A stretch of 21,197 nucleotides of DNA from a virus, in IMG/VR virus record IMGVR_UViG_3300045973_000525, positions 1 to 21,197 of that record; one strand, written 5' to 3'. The notes below the pieces were generated by a model. The model was given only the letters and a program-made list of their open reading frames with translations. It was not told the origin of the DNA and did no database searches. The position numbers and the translations under genes are program-made. Within the stretch, counting starts at the first letter, position 1. Each line of letters opens with the position of its first letter. Shown piece after piece: positions 14,346 to 21,197 of this stretch.

Positions 14346-16328
14346 TTACGCTGTCAGTGCGTCTGTAAATGCTGAGAAGCATGCCGGCTGACGAACACCC
14401 ACATCGATGAACTGATTGGCTGTCAGTACAACCTGACCGGAACCAGCCAGACTGTATGGGTCGACAACGATATCGAGGCCACCGAACAGTGCCAGGACAA
14501 AGTTGCTCCAGTCAGAGCCGAAGAACATCGTTGATACGATACCTGCAGAAGAGCCTTTGGTACCGTTGCTTGGCAGATTGTTTGACACAGCTGCGCGATA
14601 GCCATTGAGAGGCTGATCCGGGTTAGTCACATCCCAGAGGTATGGCAGGTAAGTTGCTTTTTGCGTGCCCTTCATCCAGCCGCGAGTCTTCGTATTCACG
14701 ATATATCCGGCCAGTGAATCAGGTTCAGCATTCGAATTCGCACAGGCAGATTCAAGGCCAACAATGTGACTCCAAGCTACTTGCAGACCGTTAGTGCCAC
14801 CGACTACTGCACCGATACCAGTCTGATTGACTAAGCCGCGTGGTGCCGGAGCTGTTCCACTGCCATTCAAAGCCAGATTTTCAATCATGACGGCAATACC
14901 TTGTGCCAGATCGTCACGCAGCATAGATTCGACATCCAGAGATGACTGAATCAGTGATTGCTTGGTGTAAGGGATCTGCGCACCAACACGGTGAGGAGTC
15001 AGTGCGATCTGCGTTGTATTTGGATTCGTTAATGAGAATGCCGTTGTTTCAGCAACATTTTGGATTGTCGATGCGACTGTTTTACGCGGAATCGCAATAT
15101 TACTGGTCAAGCCACCCAGCACGCGGATGCCGAGCTTATTCAGTACCAGTGCATTACGCAGTACATCTATGAATTCGCCGCCTAGTACGTTGGTTTGAAT
15201 CAGATTGCCTGCATTACCAGCTGTCCCTGCATCAAATGCACGGGAACCAGACATTTTCTGGAATGCCTCAACGGGAACAAAAAATCCTTCCGGGCTCATG
15301 CCTGAGCGCTTTGCAACGGCTTCGGATGCAGCACGCTCCAAGCCAGCAGCGCCCCAATTACCGGTGATAGCCGCCTGAATAGCTCGTTGCAGGCTATAAC
15401 GCTGAGTTTCATTTGCGCTTAGGCCAATTTCCAGATCCCGTGCGCTGCTATGTTTTGTCGAAATTTTATCCATCAGCAGGTCTTTAAAGGCCTCGACAGA
15501 TTTTCCGTTACGAATAAATTCAGCTACGAGATCACGAGCACCGAATTGTGCATAGCTATCGGCAACCGCCAATAGATCTTGCGTGCGTTTTTGTTCGGCT
15601 TTTACGCCGTCATTATTTTGGTCTGGCATGGTTATGTTCCTTTGTGAAATAGGCTGAGGGATTTGTATTTGCTGCTCTGTGCTACTCGCCGATTCCACTC
15701 GGCCTGTTGCGGCTTCAGTTCCTGTTGAAGCCCCCCTGCCGATGCCAACCGAGGCATCAGCGGGAATTGATACGATGGAGATTTCAAACGGTGTCCACTT
15801 CGTGACGCGGAACACTGGATCGGTGTCCCCGGCTGCGCGCTGCGCATTACTTGCCGCGCGACTCTGAATTGCTACACCATGCAGTTCGCGCTGTCTGGTT
15901 TCGAACTCATCCCAGGTAAACTTACGAACCTTACGATCTTCACCTTCGCCGTCATCAGCCTCCAGTTCATCAATCAGGTAGCCAACTGATACCAGCGAAC
16001 GAATCCCATCCTGCACATCCTGAAATATTTCATTTGCCATCTGGCCTCGACCAAAACGGACAATTGCACGACCAATTTTGTCTGTATCAATCTGTGCGCT
16101 ATCGATGACGCCGATTTGATCATCCGTGTCGTGGTTGAGTAACAGCGGGTGCCTACCGTCAGCTAATCTCGTCAGATCACATGATCCGGGAGAGTGATCC
16201 AGTATTTCGATACCGAACCAGCGTTCGTAGGGCGCTTCAGATGAAAATGCCAGCGGAACGGTACGCGCAGTGACGTCAATGCTTTCGCCGCGCTGAATCG
16301 TGAATGTCCGTTTGAAATTTCGTTGCAT
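14346..16328 (-). CDS. Prohead protease / major capsid protein fusion
   Basis: 660 residues combining two jobs usually split between genes. Residues 1 to about 195 are an HK97-type (U35) prohead protease: LLNHD with His66, GIRSLVSVGY with Ser114 as probable nucleophile, and the family ending WTPFEISIVSIPADAS. Residues about 196-233 are a Ser/Thr/Gln-rich linker. Residues about 234-660 are scaffold-like helices (to about 330) and an HK97-fold capsid (NLIQTNVLGGEFIDVLRNALVLNKLGIRVLGG; IAIPRKT; EIALNGSG-type loop at LALNGSGTAPAPRGLVNQTGI). The start at 16328 has AAGGAG 6 nt upstream. An internal AAAGGA and in-frame ATG at 15629 could make the capsid part alone (427 residues). Such fusions are known in proteobacterial prophages. 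No separate gpD-type decoration gene follows. Confidence 0.93.
   Translation of the reverse strand: MQRNFKRTFTIQRGESIDVTARTVPLAFSSEAPYERWFGIEILDHSPGSCDLTRLADGRHPLLLNHDTDDQIGVIDSAQIDTDKIGRAIVRFGRGQMANEIFQDVQDGIRSLVSVGYLIDELEADDGEGEDRKVRKFTWDEFETRQRELHGVAIQSRAASNAQRAAGDTDPVFRVTKWTPFEISIVSIPADASVGIGRGASTGTEAATGRVESASSTEQQIQIPQPISQRNITMPDQNNDGVKAEQKRTQDLLAVADSYAQFGARDLVAEFIRNGKSVEAFKDLLMDKISTKHSSARDLEIGLSANETQRYSLQRAIQAAITGNWGAAGLERAASEAVAKRSGMSPEGFFVPVEAFQKMSGSRAFDAGTAGNAGNLIQTNVLGGEFIDVLRNALVLNKLGIRVLGGLTSNIAIPRKTVASTIQNVAETTAFSLTNPNTTQIALTPHRVGAQIPYTKQSLIQSSLDVESMLRDDLAQGIAVMIENLALNGSGTAPAPRGLVNQTGIGAVVGGTNGLQVAWSHIVGLESACANSNAEPDSLAGYIVNTKTRGWMKGTQKATYLPYLWDVTNPDQPLNGYRAAVSNNLPSNGTKGSSAGIVSTMFFGSDWSNFVLALFGGLDIVVDPYSLAGSGQVVLTANQFIDVGVRQPACFSAFTDALTA
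15629..15643 (-). promoter_or_regulatory. Internal ribosome binding site and in-frame start in capsid fusion
   Basis: Reading the minus strand, AAAGGA (15643-15638) is followed by 8 nt and then ATG (15629-15627), which is Met234 of the fusion in the same frame. It falls exactly at the junction between the low-complexity linker and the scaffold/capsid part. The spacing and sequence are as good as those of ordinary gene starts in this operon, so independent initiation of a 427-residue capsid product is likely. It could also be the fossil of an earlier separate capsid gene start. Use in vivo is inference. Confidence 0.65.
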
Positions 16329-16366
16329 GTCCGCTCCTTGTTGAGCGGCATCATGTCAATTTATCT

Positions 16367-16392
16367 GTGAAGTGTTCAGAGGAACACTTCAC
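16367..16392. repeat. 26-bp perfect palindrome, copy 1 (after portal gene)
   Basis: Left arm GTGAAGTGTTC, four-base spacer AGAG, right arm the exact reverse complement GAACACTTCAC. One more pair (T at 16366, A at 16393) extends this copy to 12-bp arms. It lies in the 67-nt gap between the portal stop (16396) and the capsid start (16328). As RNA it would form a stable 11-12 bp hairpin with a CUCU loop. No U-run follows on the minus strand (AGATAAATTGAC), so it does not look like an intrinsic terminator. The same 26 bases occur at 18543-18568. Confidence 0.95.
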
Positions 16393-16395
16393 AAT

Positions 16396-17952
16396 TTACG
16401 CAGCGGGTTTACCTGGTGGATTATTTGATGGGTTACTTCCTGCCGGGGACGGTGGCGGCGCGATCTTGAGCCCCATGGATTCCATCTGCTTTTGCTCAGC
16501 GGCCAATTGCCGCCAGACGGTATCCCGATCTAGGCCCTGCTCGGAGATGATCTGCGTGCGAGATTTGAAGCCATTATTCACGGCCAGCACAGCAGCTTCC
16601 AGATCGGCCTGCGGATCCACCCAGCCCCATCTTCTCCCCTGAAAATTGTGTTGAGAGAATTTATCGAATTTTGTCACTGGAAGTGCAGATCCGCCTTTCT
16701 GTGTGATCGCACCTAACCCTAAGGACATTTGCAGCCAGTCAAGAAACACAGGAGTTAGAAATGCCTCAATCATCCAATCCTGAATCTCCATCCAAGAATC
16801 ACGTTCTTCAAGCGTTCCACTGCGGATACTGCTGAAGCTGACTTCGGTCAGATCATTACCCAGCGCATGAAAGGCAACGCCCAGACCGCTTGCTACCCGA
16901 CGCAGCGCGGCCTTAACGAATTTGTCATACACATCATTCGGATAATTAGATGTGTTCGGCCGGAAGTCATACCCTTCCGGCAAGGTGTCGTAACTCCCTG
17001 GCATAGATACTTCGATCGGTGCGCCGCTCTCATCTGTTAAATCACTCGATGATGGCGGCGCTTCCCCATCCGGGCTGACAAAGAAACCGAGCGTATCAGC
17101 TCCTTTTCTCGCAGCCATCAAGGCGGACTGGTCAAATTCTCCCAGGTGATACATCGATTCAAGTACTGGGGCCATCCATGGCGCACCGCGACGCTGTTCC
17201 GGGCGCAATGGGATATAGATATGGAAAATATCCTCTGCATCGACACGCTCATATAGCGCCATCGTTGCAGTACCAATCGACTCACCGGGGTGTGATTTCA
17301 ATAGCCAATAGGCAACAGGCTTGCCGTAAGTATCCAGTTCAACCCCCATGCGAATCAAATTACCGCTGGGGGCAACTGCATTTTGCATAACTAGGAGTCG
17401 ATCCATATCGAGCAGCTGGAGTGCATAGCCATATTTGTTTAATCCCTTACCCCGTACGCGCCGGATGATCGCCTCGCCATCACAGGCCACGGTCTTGATA
17501 ACCAGGCGACATACGTCTGCAAAGGACATCTGCCCGGTCACCTCGCAGGTGCCGCGACGACTCCAATCTTCAAATGCTGCCTCAATCGCATCATTTGCCA
17601 GGTCATCGGCCTTACCGCTAGGGTCTGTGATCTGGGATTGCAGGGTAAATCCCGTATGGCCGACCACATTGGTAGAAACCATTTTTAAAAACTTTGCTGC
17701 GTAGGGATTATTTTGCGCAAGATTGCGTGACCGTGCGCGTAGCGTTTGCAGCGCGATGCGCAGATCCTGATCAATACTGGTATTGGTTGCCACCCAGTTA
17801 CCAGTTGTACGGCTAGGTGTTCCGGCCACAAAATTGCGTTGTTGCGTCACGCGGCGGCTGATTGACTTTTCCATCTGCCGTTGCTCGTTCCAGCGCTTTA
17901 AAATGACGCTGCCAGACTGAGAAACGCGGTCTTTATCGTACCAATCCGCCAT
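16396..17952 (-). CDS. Portal protein, lambda family (gpB-like)
   Basis: 518 residues, close to lambda gpB (533). It forms the dodecameric ring at one capsid vertex through which DNA enters and leaves, and to which terminase and then the connector proteins dock. Family signatures seen: N-terminal R..LRARSRNLAQNNPYAAKFLKMV, then QLLDMDRLL, IFHIYIPLRPEQRRGAPWMAPVL, and the PGSYDTLPEGYDFRPNTSNYPNDVYDKFVKAALRRVASGLGVAF block, followed by DLTEVSFSSIRSGTLEERD. The C-terminus is proline-rich (PPPSPAGSNPSNNPPGKPAA), as often in this family. Start ATG 17952 overlaps the preceding stop, so the two genes are probably translationally coupled. Three bases beyond its stop lies the second copy of the 26-bp palindrome. 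Confidence 0.96.
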   Translation of the reverse strand: MADWYDKDRVSQSGSVILKRWNEQRQMEKSISRRVTQQRNFVAGTPSRTTGNWVATNTSIDQDLRIALQTLRARSRNLAQNNPYAAKFLKMVSTNVVGHTGFTLQSQITDPSGKADDLANDAIEAAFEDWSRRGTCEVTGQMSFADVCRLVIKTVACDGEAIIRRVRGKGLNKYGYALQLLDMDRLLVMQNAVAPSGNLIRMGVELDTYGKPVAYWLLKSHPGESIGTATMALYERVDAEDIFHIYIPLRPEQRRGAPWMAPVLESMYHLGEFDQSALMAARKGADTLGFFVSPDGEAPPSSSDLTDESGAPIEVSMPGSYDTLPEGYDFRPNTSNYPNDVYDKFVKAALRRVASGLGVAFHALGNDLTEVSFSSIRSGTLEERDSWMEIQDWMIEAFLTPVFLDWLQMSLGLGAITQKGGSALPVTKFDKFSQHNFQGRRWGWVDPQADLEAAVLAVNNGFKSRTQIISEQGLDRDTVWRQLAAEQKQMESMGLKIAPPPSPAGSNPSNNPPGKPAA

Positions 17953-18518
17953 CAGAATCTCACATAAACACGGCGGCGTGATGCCAGACCGCGCTTGATA
18001 TTGGATGCGGCTTCTTCTTTTGCGACTTCCCGCTTCCAGAAATTAACCTCAATGATCCACTCCTGCCGGGTTGAAAATTTGAACTGTCTGTTTGCAACGC
18101 GATATTCCGAAATAAATGCACGGCTTATCACCGCATCCTGATAAGCCGCGATCAAACCATCGTAGATTTGACGCGCAGGACTACGACCATCCATGCCTGC
18201 ATCGGTCACGCCAGCGAGATTCGGTAGTATTTTGATACGACCGTTTGCTATCGTATGTCGATCACCGGATGCATTACTGACATAGGCTTGCCAGTCATAA
18301 TCCCCGGCGGCCCAAGCTTCCGAGACAGATGCTGCAACGGAAATAAAATGATCACTACCGGATGCGCTTCCGGCAATGTCATATTTTCTGGTTGTGTTAA
18401 TGATGCGGTAATTTAAAGTCCACCCGGAATTCGCGGGATAGTCTGCCAGCGAGCGCGTCCACTGAATCGTGTCGCCCGCCGTTACGCTTTGAGGTTCAAT
18501 TGTGGGAATGGATGCCAT
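17952..18518 (-). CDS. Head-tail connector in gpW position
   Basis: 188 residues from the ATG at 18518, which has AGGA 8 nt upstream; the ATG at 18527 is directly abutted by AGG without a usable spacer, so I prefer the internal one (MASIPTIEP). The N-terminal two thirds look beta-rich (TAGDTIQWTRSLADYPANSGW, YDWQAYVSNASGDRHTIANGRI), and the C-terminal part is helical and basic, ending in WKREVAKEEAASNIKRGLASRRRVYVRF. That ending, and the place between terminase and portal, match a protein widely found in lambda-type prophages where lambda carries gpW, the small protein that completes the DNA-filled head. Lambda gpW is only 68 residues, so this would be a gpW-like tail fused to an extra N-terminal beta domain, or an unrelated replacement. 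The TGA stop overlaps the portal ATG (TGATG). Confidence 0.6.
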   Translation of the reverse strand: MASIPTIEPQSVTAGDTIQWTRSLADYPANSGWTLNYRIINTTRKYDIAGSASGSDHFISVAASVSEAWAAGDYDWQAYVSNASGDRHTIANGRIKILPNLAGVTDAGMDGRSPARQIYDGLIAAYQDAVISRAFISEYRVANRQFKFSTRQEWIIEVNFWKREVAKEEAASNIKRGLASRRRVYVRF

Positions 18519-18542
18519 AGAGGGCATCCTGAAGGATAGCGT

Positions 18543-18568
18543 GTGAAGTGTTCAGAGGAACACTTCAC
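18543..18568. repeat. 26-bp perfect palindrome, copy 2 (after mor-like gene)
   Basis: Identical over all 26 bases, including the AGAG spacer, to the copy at 16367-16392. It sits between the Mor-like gene and the gpW-position gene; its last base is also the last base of the Mor-like TAG stop. Downstream on the minus strand is ACGCTATCC, again without a U-run. The two copies enclose exactly the gpW-like and portal genes. Candidate roles are mRNA processing or stability hairpins, a protein-binding operator, or a recombination boundary; the sequence alone does not decide. Confidence 0.95.
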
Positions 18569-18840
18569 TATTTGTCATTGACGATCGTTCTGATCTGCCG
18601 TTCACATACCCCGAATTTCTCAGATAACTCCTTAAAGTTTCGGCCATTAAACTGCTGACGTACAGTTTTATTTCTTTCACTCAGATCATTGATGCTGGAT
18701 TTTTTTGGTATCCGGATCGTATCGCCACCGGCAAGCTTTTGCAGCAGCTCGTAAACATCCTGAGCCAATTGATTCGCATCATGATCTGTATATGCACGCA
18801 TACGGGCAATCTCTCTCACCGCATCCTTGATTATGCTCAT
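18568..18840 (-). CDS. Mor-like DNA-binding protein
   Basis: 90 residues. The C-terminal half, about residues 55-88 (ERNKTVRQQFNGRNFKELSEKFGVCERQIRTIVND), reads as a helix-turn-helix of the Mor/C activator type: 'R...IR..F.G.N..ELA..F.VS.R.VY.I'. The N-terminal half is helical (DAVREIARMRAYTDHDANQLAQDVYELLQKLAGG) and carries the IRIPK segment that commonly precedes the HTH in Mor-family proteins. Mu Mor is a 129-residue dimer that activates the middle promoter, so this is a short member. It is translationally linked to the large terminase (TAATG overlap), and its TAG stop abuts a perfect 26-bp palindrome. Lambda has no such gene between A and W. It could activate a late promoter or regulate a host or helper element; target and direction are unknown. 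Family call is moderately secure; function is inference. Confidence 0.7.
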   Translation of the reverse strand: MSIIKDAVREIARMRAYTDHDANQLAQDVYELLQKLAGGDTIRIPKKSSINDLSERNKTVRQQFNGRNFKELSEKFGVCERQIRTIVNDK

Positions 18841-20798
18841 TAAAACCCGCTCCTTTTCGCGACGGCACGACGGCGGCGGCGTGCAACAGGTACCACAGTC
18901 GCTTCGGGTTCTTTTTTCTCGACCTCAATTTCCTCATCAGATTCAACGGGCTCAATTTGCTTTTCACCTTCCAGCATGACAGCCAAACGCGCCCAGTACT
19001 TTGGATCTGCACGGCCCGTGCGTGTTTTGCCGATATTGATTGATCGATGCTGACCGATTGCCCAGGCATAAACCAGCGTATCGAGCGGTTCGTTACGCTT
19101 GTACTTAATACCTAGGCGCTGCACATAGCGCTTCTTTTCCGGATCGTATGTTTCAGATAACAGCCCATCATAGTAGGTCTCATCCAAACCCTGAGGGAAA
19201 TTGAATATGCGTTCTGATTCGGGGCGTTCGCCGTCTGCAGCCAGATTGGCGAAAATGAAATCCTTACAGTGTTCCGTGCCGACGTTCCAGACGCAATAAC
19301 CGTTTTTAAGCACTTTCCCTGTGCGCGACTTGTTCGGATAACTGCCATATTGCGCGATCGCACGCCCCATGCGTGTCGTGCTCCCCTGCACAGAAAATAT
19401 CCGTACACGCAAGCTGGTACGCATCACAAAATCGGTAACCTGTTGAGTGCGGTGGCCTCGACTGTCGATCCCGGCTGCGAGAATGCGCATCGGCTTCCCA
19501 TAACTATTCACCATAGGCTTATGAAGTTCCGCCTCCATCTCATCCCACACCTGCGGGCTTGCCGTATCACCGGTGATCTGTCCATGATCGATAATCCAAT
19601 GCCGCCCTTCTGCCCCCCAGCCAAGCCGTGTGTATTCCAGCCATTTGTCCTGTGTGTCGATACCCATTGTGATGGTCAGACATCCAGGAGGAATAGTTCC
19701 GCTAATAACCCCGCTCGCGCGTTTAACCAATTCATTAGACTTGAGTTTGTCGGACTGATCTTCCCAGCTTTCGCCCAGATTGGAATTGATGAACGCCTTG
19801 AGCTGCAGTGGGTCTTTATGGATCCGCTTGAACTGGATCATCAACTCAAGCCAGGAAGGTCCAAGTCCGATCGGCGCATACAACGCGCTGATGTGATAAC
19901 TACGTCGATTTTTCACTTCCGGCTTTTCTGGAATCCAAACGCCACCTGCCAGCATCGCCGGCTTGTGATGCTCCTCAATGCAGCAGCCGTTGTGTTCACA
20001 CTGGTACCAGGCTGAGGTCAACATTGCATCAGCCTTGATATTGCTCCAGCGCAATACCAGCCGCTCACCGCAATGTGGACACTGAACGTGATACCGGCGC
20101 ATATCGCCTGACTCAAATTCCCGCTCAATCAGCGATGCGCCTTTCAGCGTTGGAGTGCTGGCCAGCAGGATCTTGTAGCGCGGAAAGGATTTAACGCGAG
20201 ACCGGGCCAGCTCAACTGGATCGCCCTCTTCACCGACTGACATCGGGAAACGATCCAGGTCATCCAGCATAAGGAAGCGAACCGACTTTTGCGCGTAACT
20301 ATTCGGGCTATTGCCGCCAGCAAGAAACAGGATACCGCCGGGATAGTCGATCATATCCTTACTGTTCGCCGCATCACGTGAGCGGATCCCTCCAAGGATA
20401 TCTTTCACACATTGCGTATCAGACAGCAGCGGATTGAGTTTCTGCGCCTTCCAGGTATCGCGAGATTCCAGCGTCGGCATAAGTACCATCGCCGGATAAT
20501 GCGCATGCTCAATGATGTAACCGATCCAGTTCACCGACATCTCGGTGACCCCGACCTGCGAAGACTTCATCACCGCGATTTCCCGAACCGGCGAATGCGC
20601 AGACAGGCAATCCATAATCTCACGCAGCATCGGATTGCGCGAAGTCCGCCAGCGCCCTGTCTCACCCGCCTGTTTGCTGGACAAGATACGATGCTTATCA
20701 GCCCACTGGCTGACGGTCAGACGCTCACGCGGACGTATGGCACGTGCGACAGCCGCTGACATGATCGATTTAGCTGAAAGTGTAATCTGCATACTCAT
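18840..20798 (-). CDS. Terminase large subunit, GpA family
   Basis: 652 residues, the usual size for the lambda gpA family (641 in lambda). It is the ATP-driven motor and endonuclease that cuts concatemers and threads DNA into the prohead through the portal. Visible motifs: a deviant Walker A at about residues 77-86 (MKSSQVGVTE), a Walker B at about 175-185 (FLMLDDLDRFP), a coupling motif ASTPT at about 213-217, and a cysteine cluster at about 240-273 (CPHC, then C-EHNGCC) like the zinc-ribbon insert common in this family. The nuclease half begins around residue 370 with GIDTQDKWLEYTRLGWG, where the Asp fits a metal-binding acidic residue. The C-terminus is basic (ARRRRRAVAKR) after an acidic stretch, which fits contact with the portal. 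The stop overlaps the next ATG by 1 nt (TAATG). The start at 20798 is the first in-frame ATG and overlaps the small subunit. Confidence 0.97.
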   Translation of the reverse strand: MSMQITLSAKSIMSAAVARAIRPRERLTVSQWADKHRILSSKQAGETGRWRTSRNPMLREIMDCLSAHSPVREIAVMKSSQVGVTEMSVNWIGYIIEHAHYPAMVLMPTLESRDTWKAQKLNPLLSDTQCVKDILGGIRSRDAANSKDMIDYPGGILFLAGGNSPNSYAQKSVRFLMLDDLDRFPMSVGEEGDPVELARSRVKSFPRYKILLASTPTLKGASLIEREFESGDMRRYHVQCPHCGERLVLRWSNIKADAMLTSAWYQCEHNGCCIEEHHKPAMLAGGVWIPEKPEVKNRRSYHISALYAPIGLGPSWLELMIQFKRIHKDPLQLKAFINSNLGESWEDQSDKLKSNELVKRASGVISGTIPPGCLTITMGIDTQDKWLEYTRLGWGAEGRHWIIDHGQITGDTASPQVWDEMEAELHKPMVNSYGKPMRILAAGIDSRGHRTQQVTDFVMRTSLRVRIFSVQGSTTRMGRAIAQYGSYPNKSRTGKVLKNGYCVWNVGTEHCKDFIFANLAADGERPESERIFNFPQGLDETYYDGLLSETYDPEKKRYVQRLGIKYKRNEPLDTLVYAWAIGQHRSINIGKTRTGRADPKYWARLAVMLEGEKQIEPVESDEEIEVEKKEPEATVVPVARRRRRAVAKRSGF

Positions 20799-21197
20799 GC
20801 TTTCAACCCGGCCTCAATTTTCAATGACAGATCAAGCAGCAGCTGCTCAAACGCTTCAACCAGTACCGAGCGTACTGACTCTACATCATTCAAGACTACT
20901 AGCTCAGAGGCTACACGATCAGGCAGAATTTCCAGCGCGGCACGGAAGGTTGCGCCCAGATCGGCAGCGAACAGCCTGACCTGCTCAGCATCGACTAAGC
21001 TTCCTCGCATTTTGTCGCGTTCCATTTCCGACATCTCAGCCTTTGCCATCTCATTGCGTGCACGAGCCTCATTAAAATCGGTTCCACGCGCTACAGGAGG
21101 GACAGGATCATCACCAGGCAGTGATGCATCAGATTCAACCTTGCTGGTATAGCCGGGATACGCTGTTGCATCTATCCGCGCCCTACTCGCCTCGACA
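20795..21197 (-). CDS. Terminase small subunit, Nu1-like (5' end outside window)
   Basis: The frame is open from the right edge of the window to the stop at 20795, giving at least 133 residues, so the ATG at 21049 is internal and the true start lies beyond 21197. Visible protein: a proline- and aspartate-containing linker (SLPGDDPVPPVARG), then a charged helix ending in EMSEMERDKMRGSLVDAEQV, then a helical C-terminus. The pattern 'Y..A+AE.E.AKAE..E.E...G.LV.AE.V' is typical of the lambda Nu1 / DUF1441-like small terminases, where this part mediates oligomerisation and contact with the large subunit; the DNA-binding winged helix would lie upstream and is not seen. The protein recognises the packaging site on concatemeric DNA. 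It overlaps the large terminase start by 4 nt (ATG at 20798), as in lambda Nu1-A. Assignment rests on pattern and position. Confidence 0.8.
   Translation of the reverse strand, partial: VEASRARIDATAYPGYTSKVESDASLPGDDPVPPVARGTDFNEARARNEMAKAEMSEMERDKMRGSLVDAEQVRLFAADLGATFRAALEILPDRVASELVVLNDVESVRSVLVEAFEQLLLDLSLKIEAGLKA

Noticed and set aside
16360-16395. Palindrome as a LexA-type SOS box
   Set aside because: CTGT and ACAG half-sites are present near its ends but not at the 8-nt spacing a LexA box needs.
16366-18568. The paired palindromes as rho-independent terminators
   Set aside because: Neither copy is followed by a U-run on either strand, and termination here would cut the head genes apart.
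19269-20015. 248-codon open frame on the plus strand across the large terminase gene
   Set aside because: It runs opposite conserved terminase motifs, is rich in Arg, His and Cys as a frame shadow would be, and resembles no protein I know.
1-21197. Integrase, attachment site, insertion sequence, tRNA or toxin-antitoxin genes
   Set aside because: I looked on both strands and saw none; every interval is accounted for by late phage genes or short gaps.

Overview
The window is an uninterrupted run of late structural genes from a lambda-like siphophage, most likely a prophage in a proteobacterium. No integrase, repressor, lysis gene, attachment site, tRNA or bacterial housekeeping gene is present, so the host and the prophage boundaries cannot be fixed. 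Base composition looks close to 50% GC by eye. All genes that I accept are on the minus strand, transcribed from right to left, and packed with 1-11 nt overlaps or very short gaps. Both outermost genes run off the window.

Packaging and head (about 21197 to 13815): terminase small subunit (partial), GpA-type large terminase, a small Mor-like DNA-binding protein, a gpW-position connector protein, a lambda-family portal, and one 660-residue fusion of HK97-type prohead protease and major capsid protein. A small FI-position protein and an FII-like head-tail joining protein follow. The order follows lambda (Nu1-A-W-B-C-E-FI-FII), with the Mor-like gene inserted, C and E fused, and no separate decoration (gpD) gene.

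Tail (13815 to 3434): a tail terminator/completion protein, a 57-residue protein that is easy to miss, the tail tube protein, the tail assembly chaperone pair gpG/gpGT joined by a probable -1 frameshift at A AAA AAC, the tape measure protein, and then the lambda tail-tip series M, L, K, I, J. J ends in a glycine-rich domain not present in lambda J.

Host contact (3437 to 1): a 90-residue protein of unknown role that overlaps the end of J, then a long tail fibre gene starting at GTG 3113 and still open at base 1. The fibre has heptad repeats near its N-terminal third and a lectin-like beta-rich region near the window edge.

The features that go beyond a standard lambda tail operon are: an identical 26-bp perfect palindrome on both sides of the W-like/portal pair; a strong internal Shine-Dalgarno and in-frame ATG inside the protease-capsid fusion; a Mor-like regulator inside the packaging operon; a Gly-Gly at the end of the ubiquitin-like part of gpI next to a JAMM-containing gpK; and the glycine-rich tip on J. 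I see no clear case for an entirely new system.
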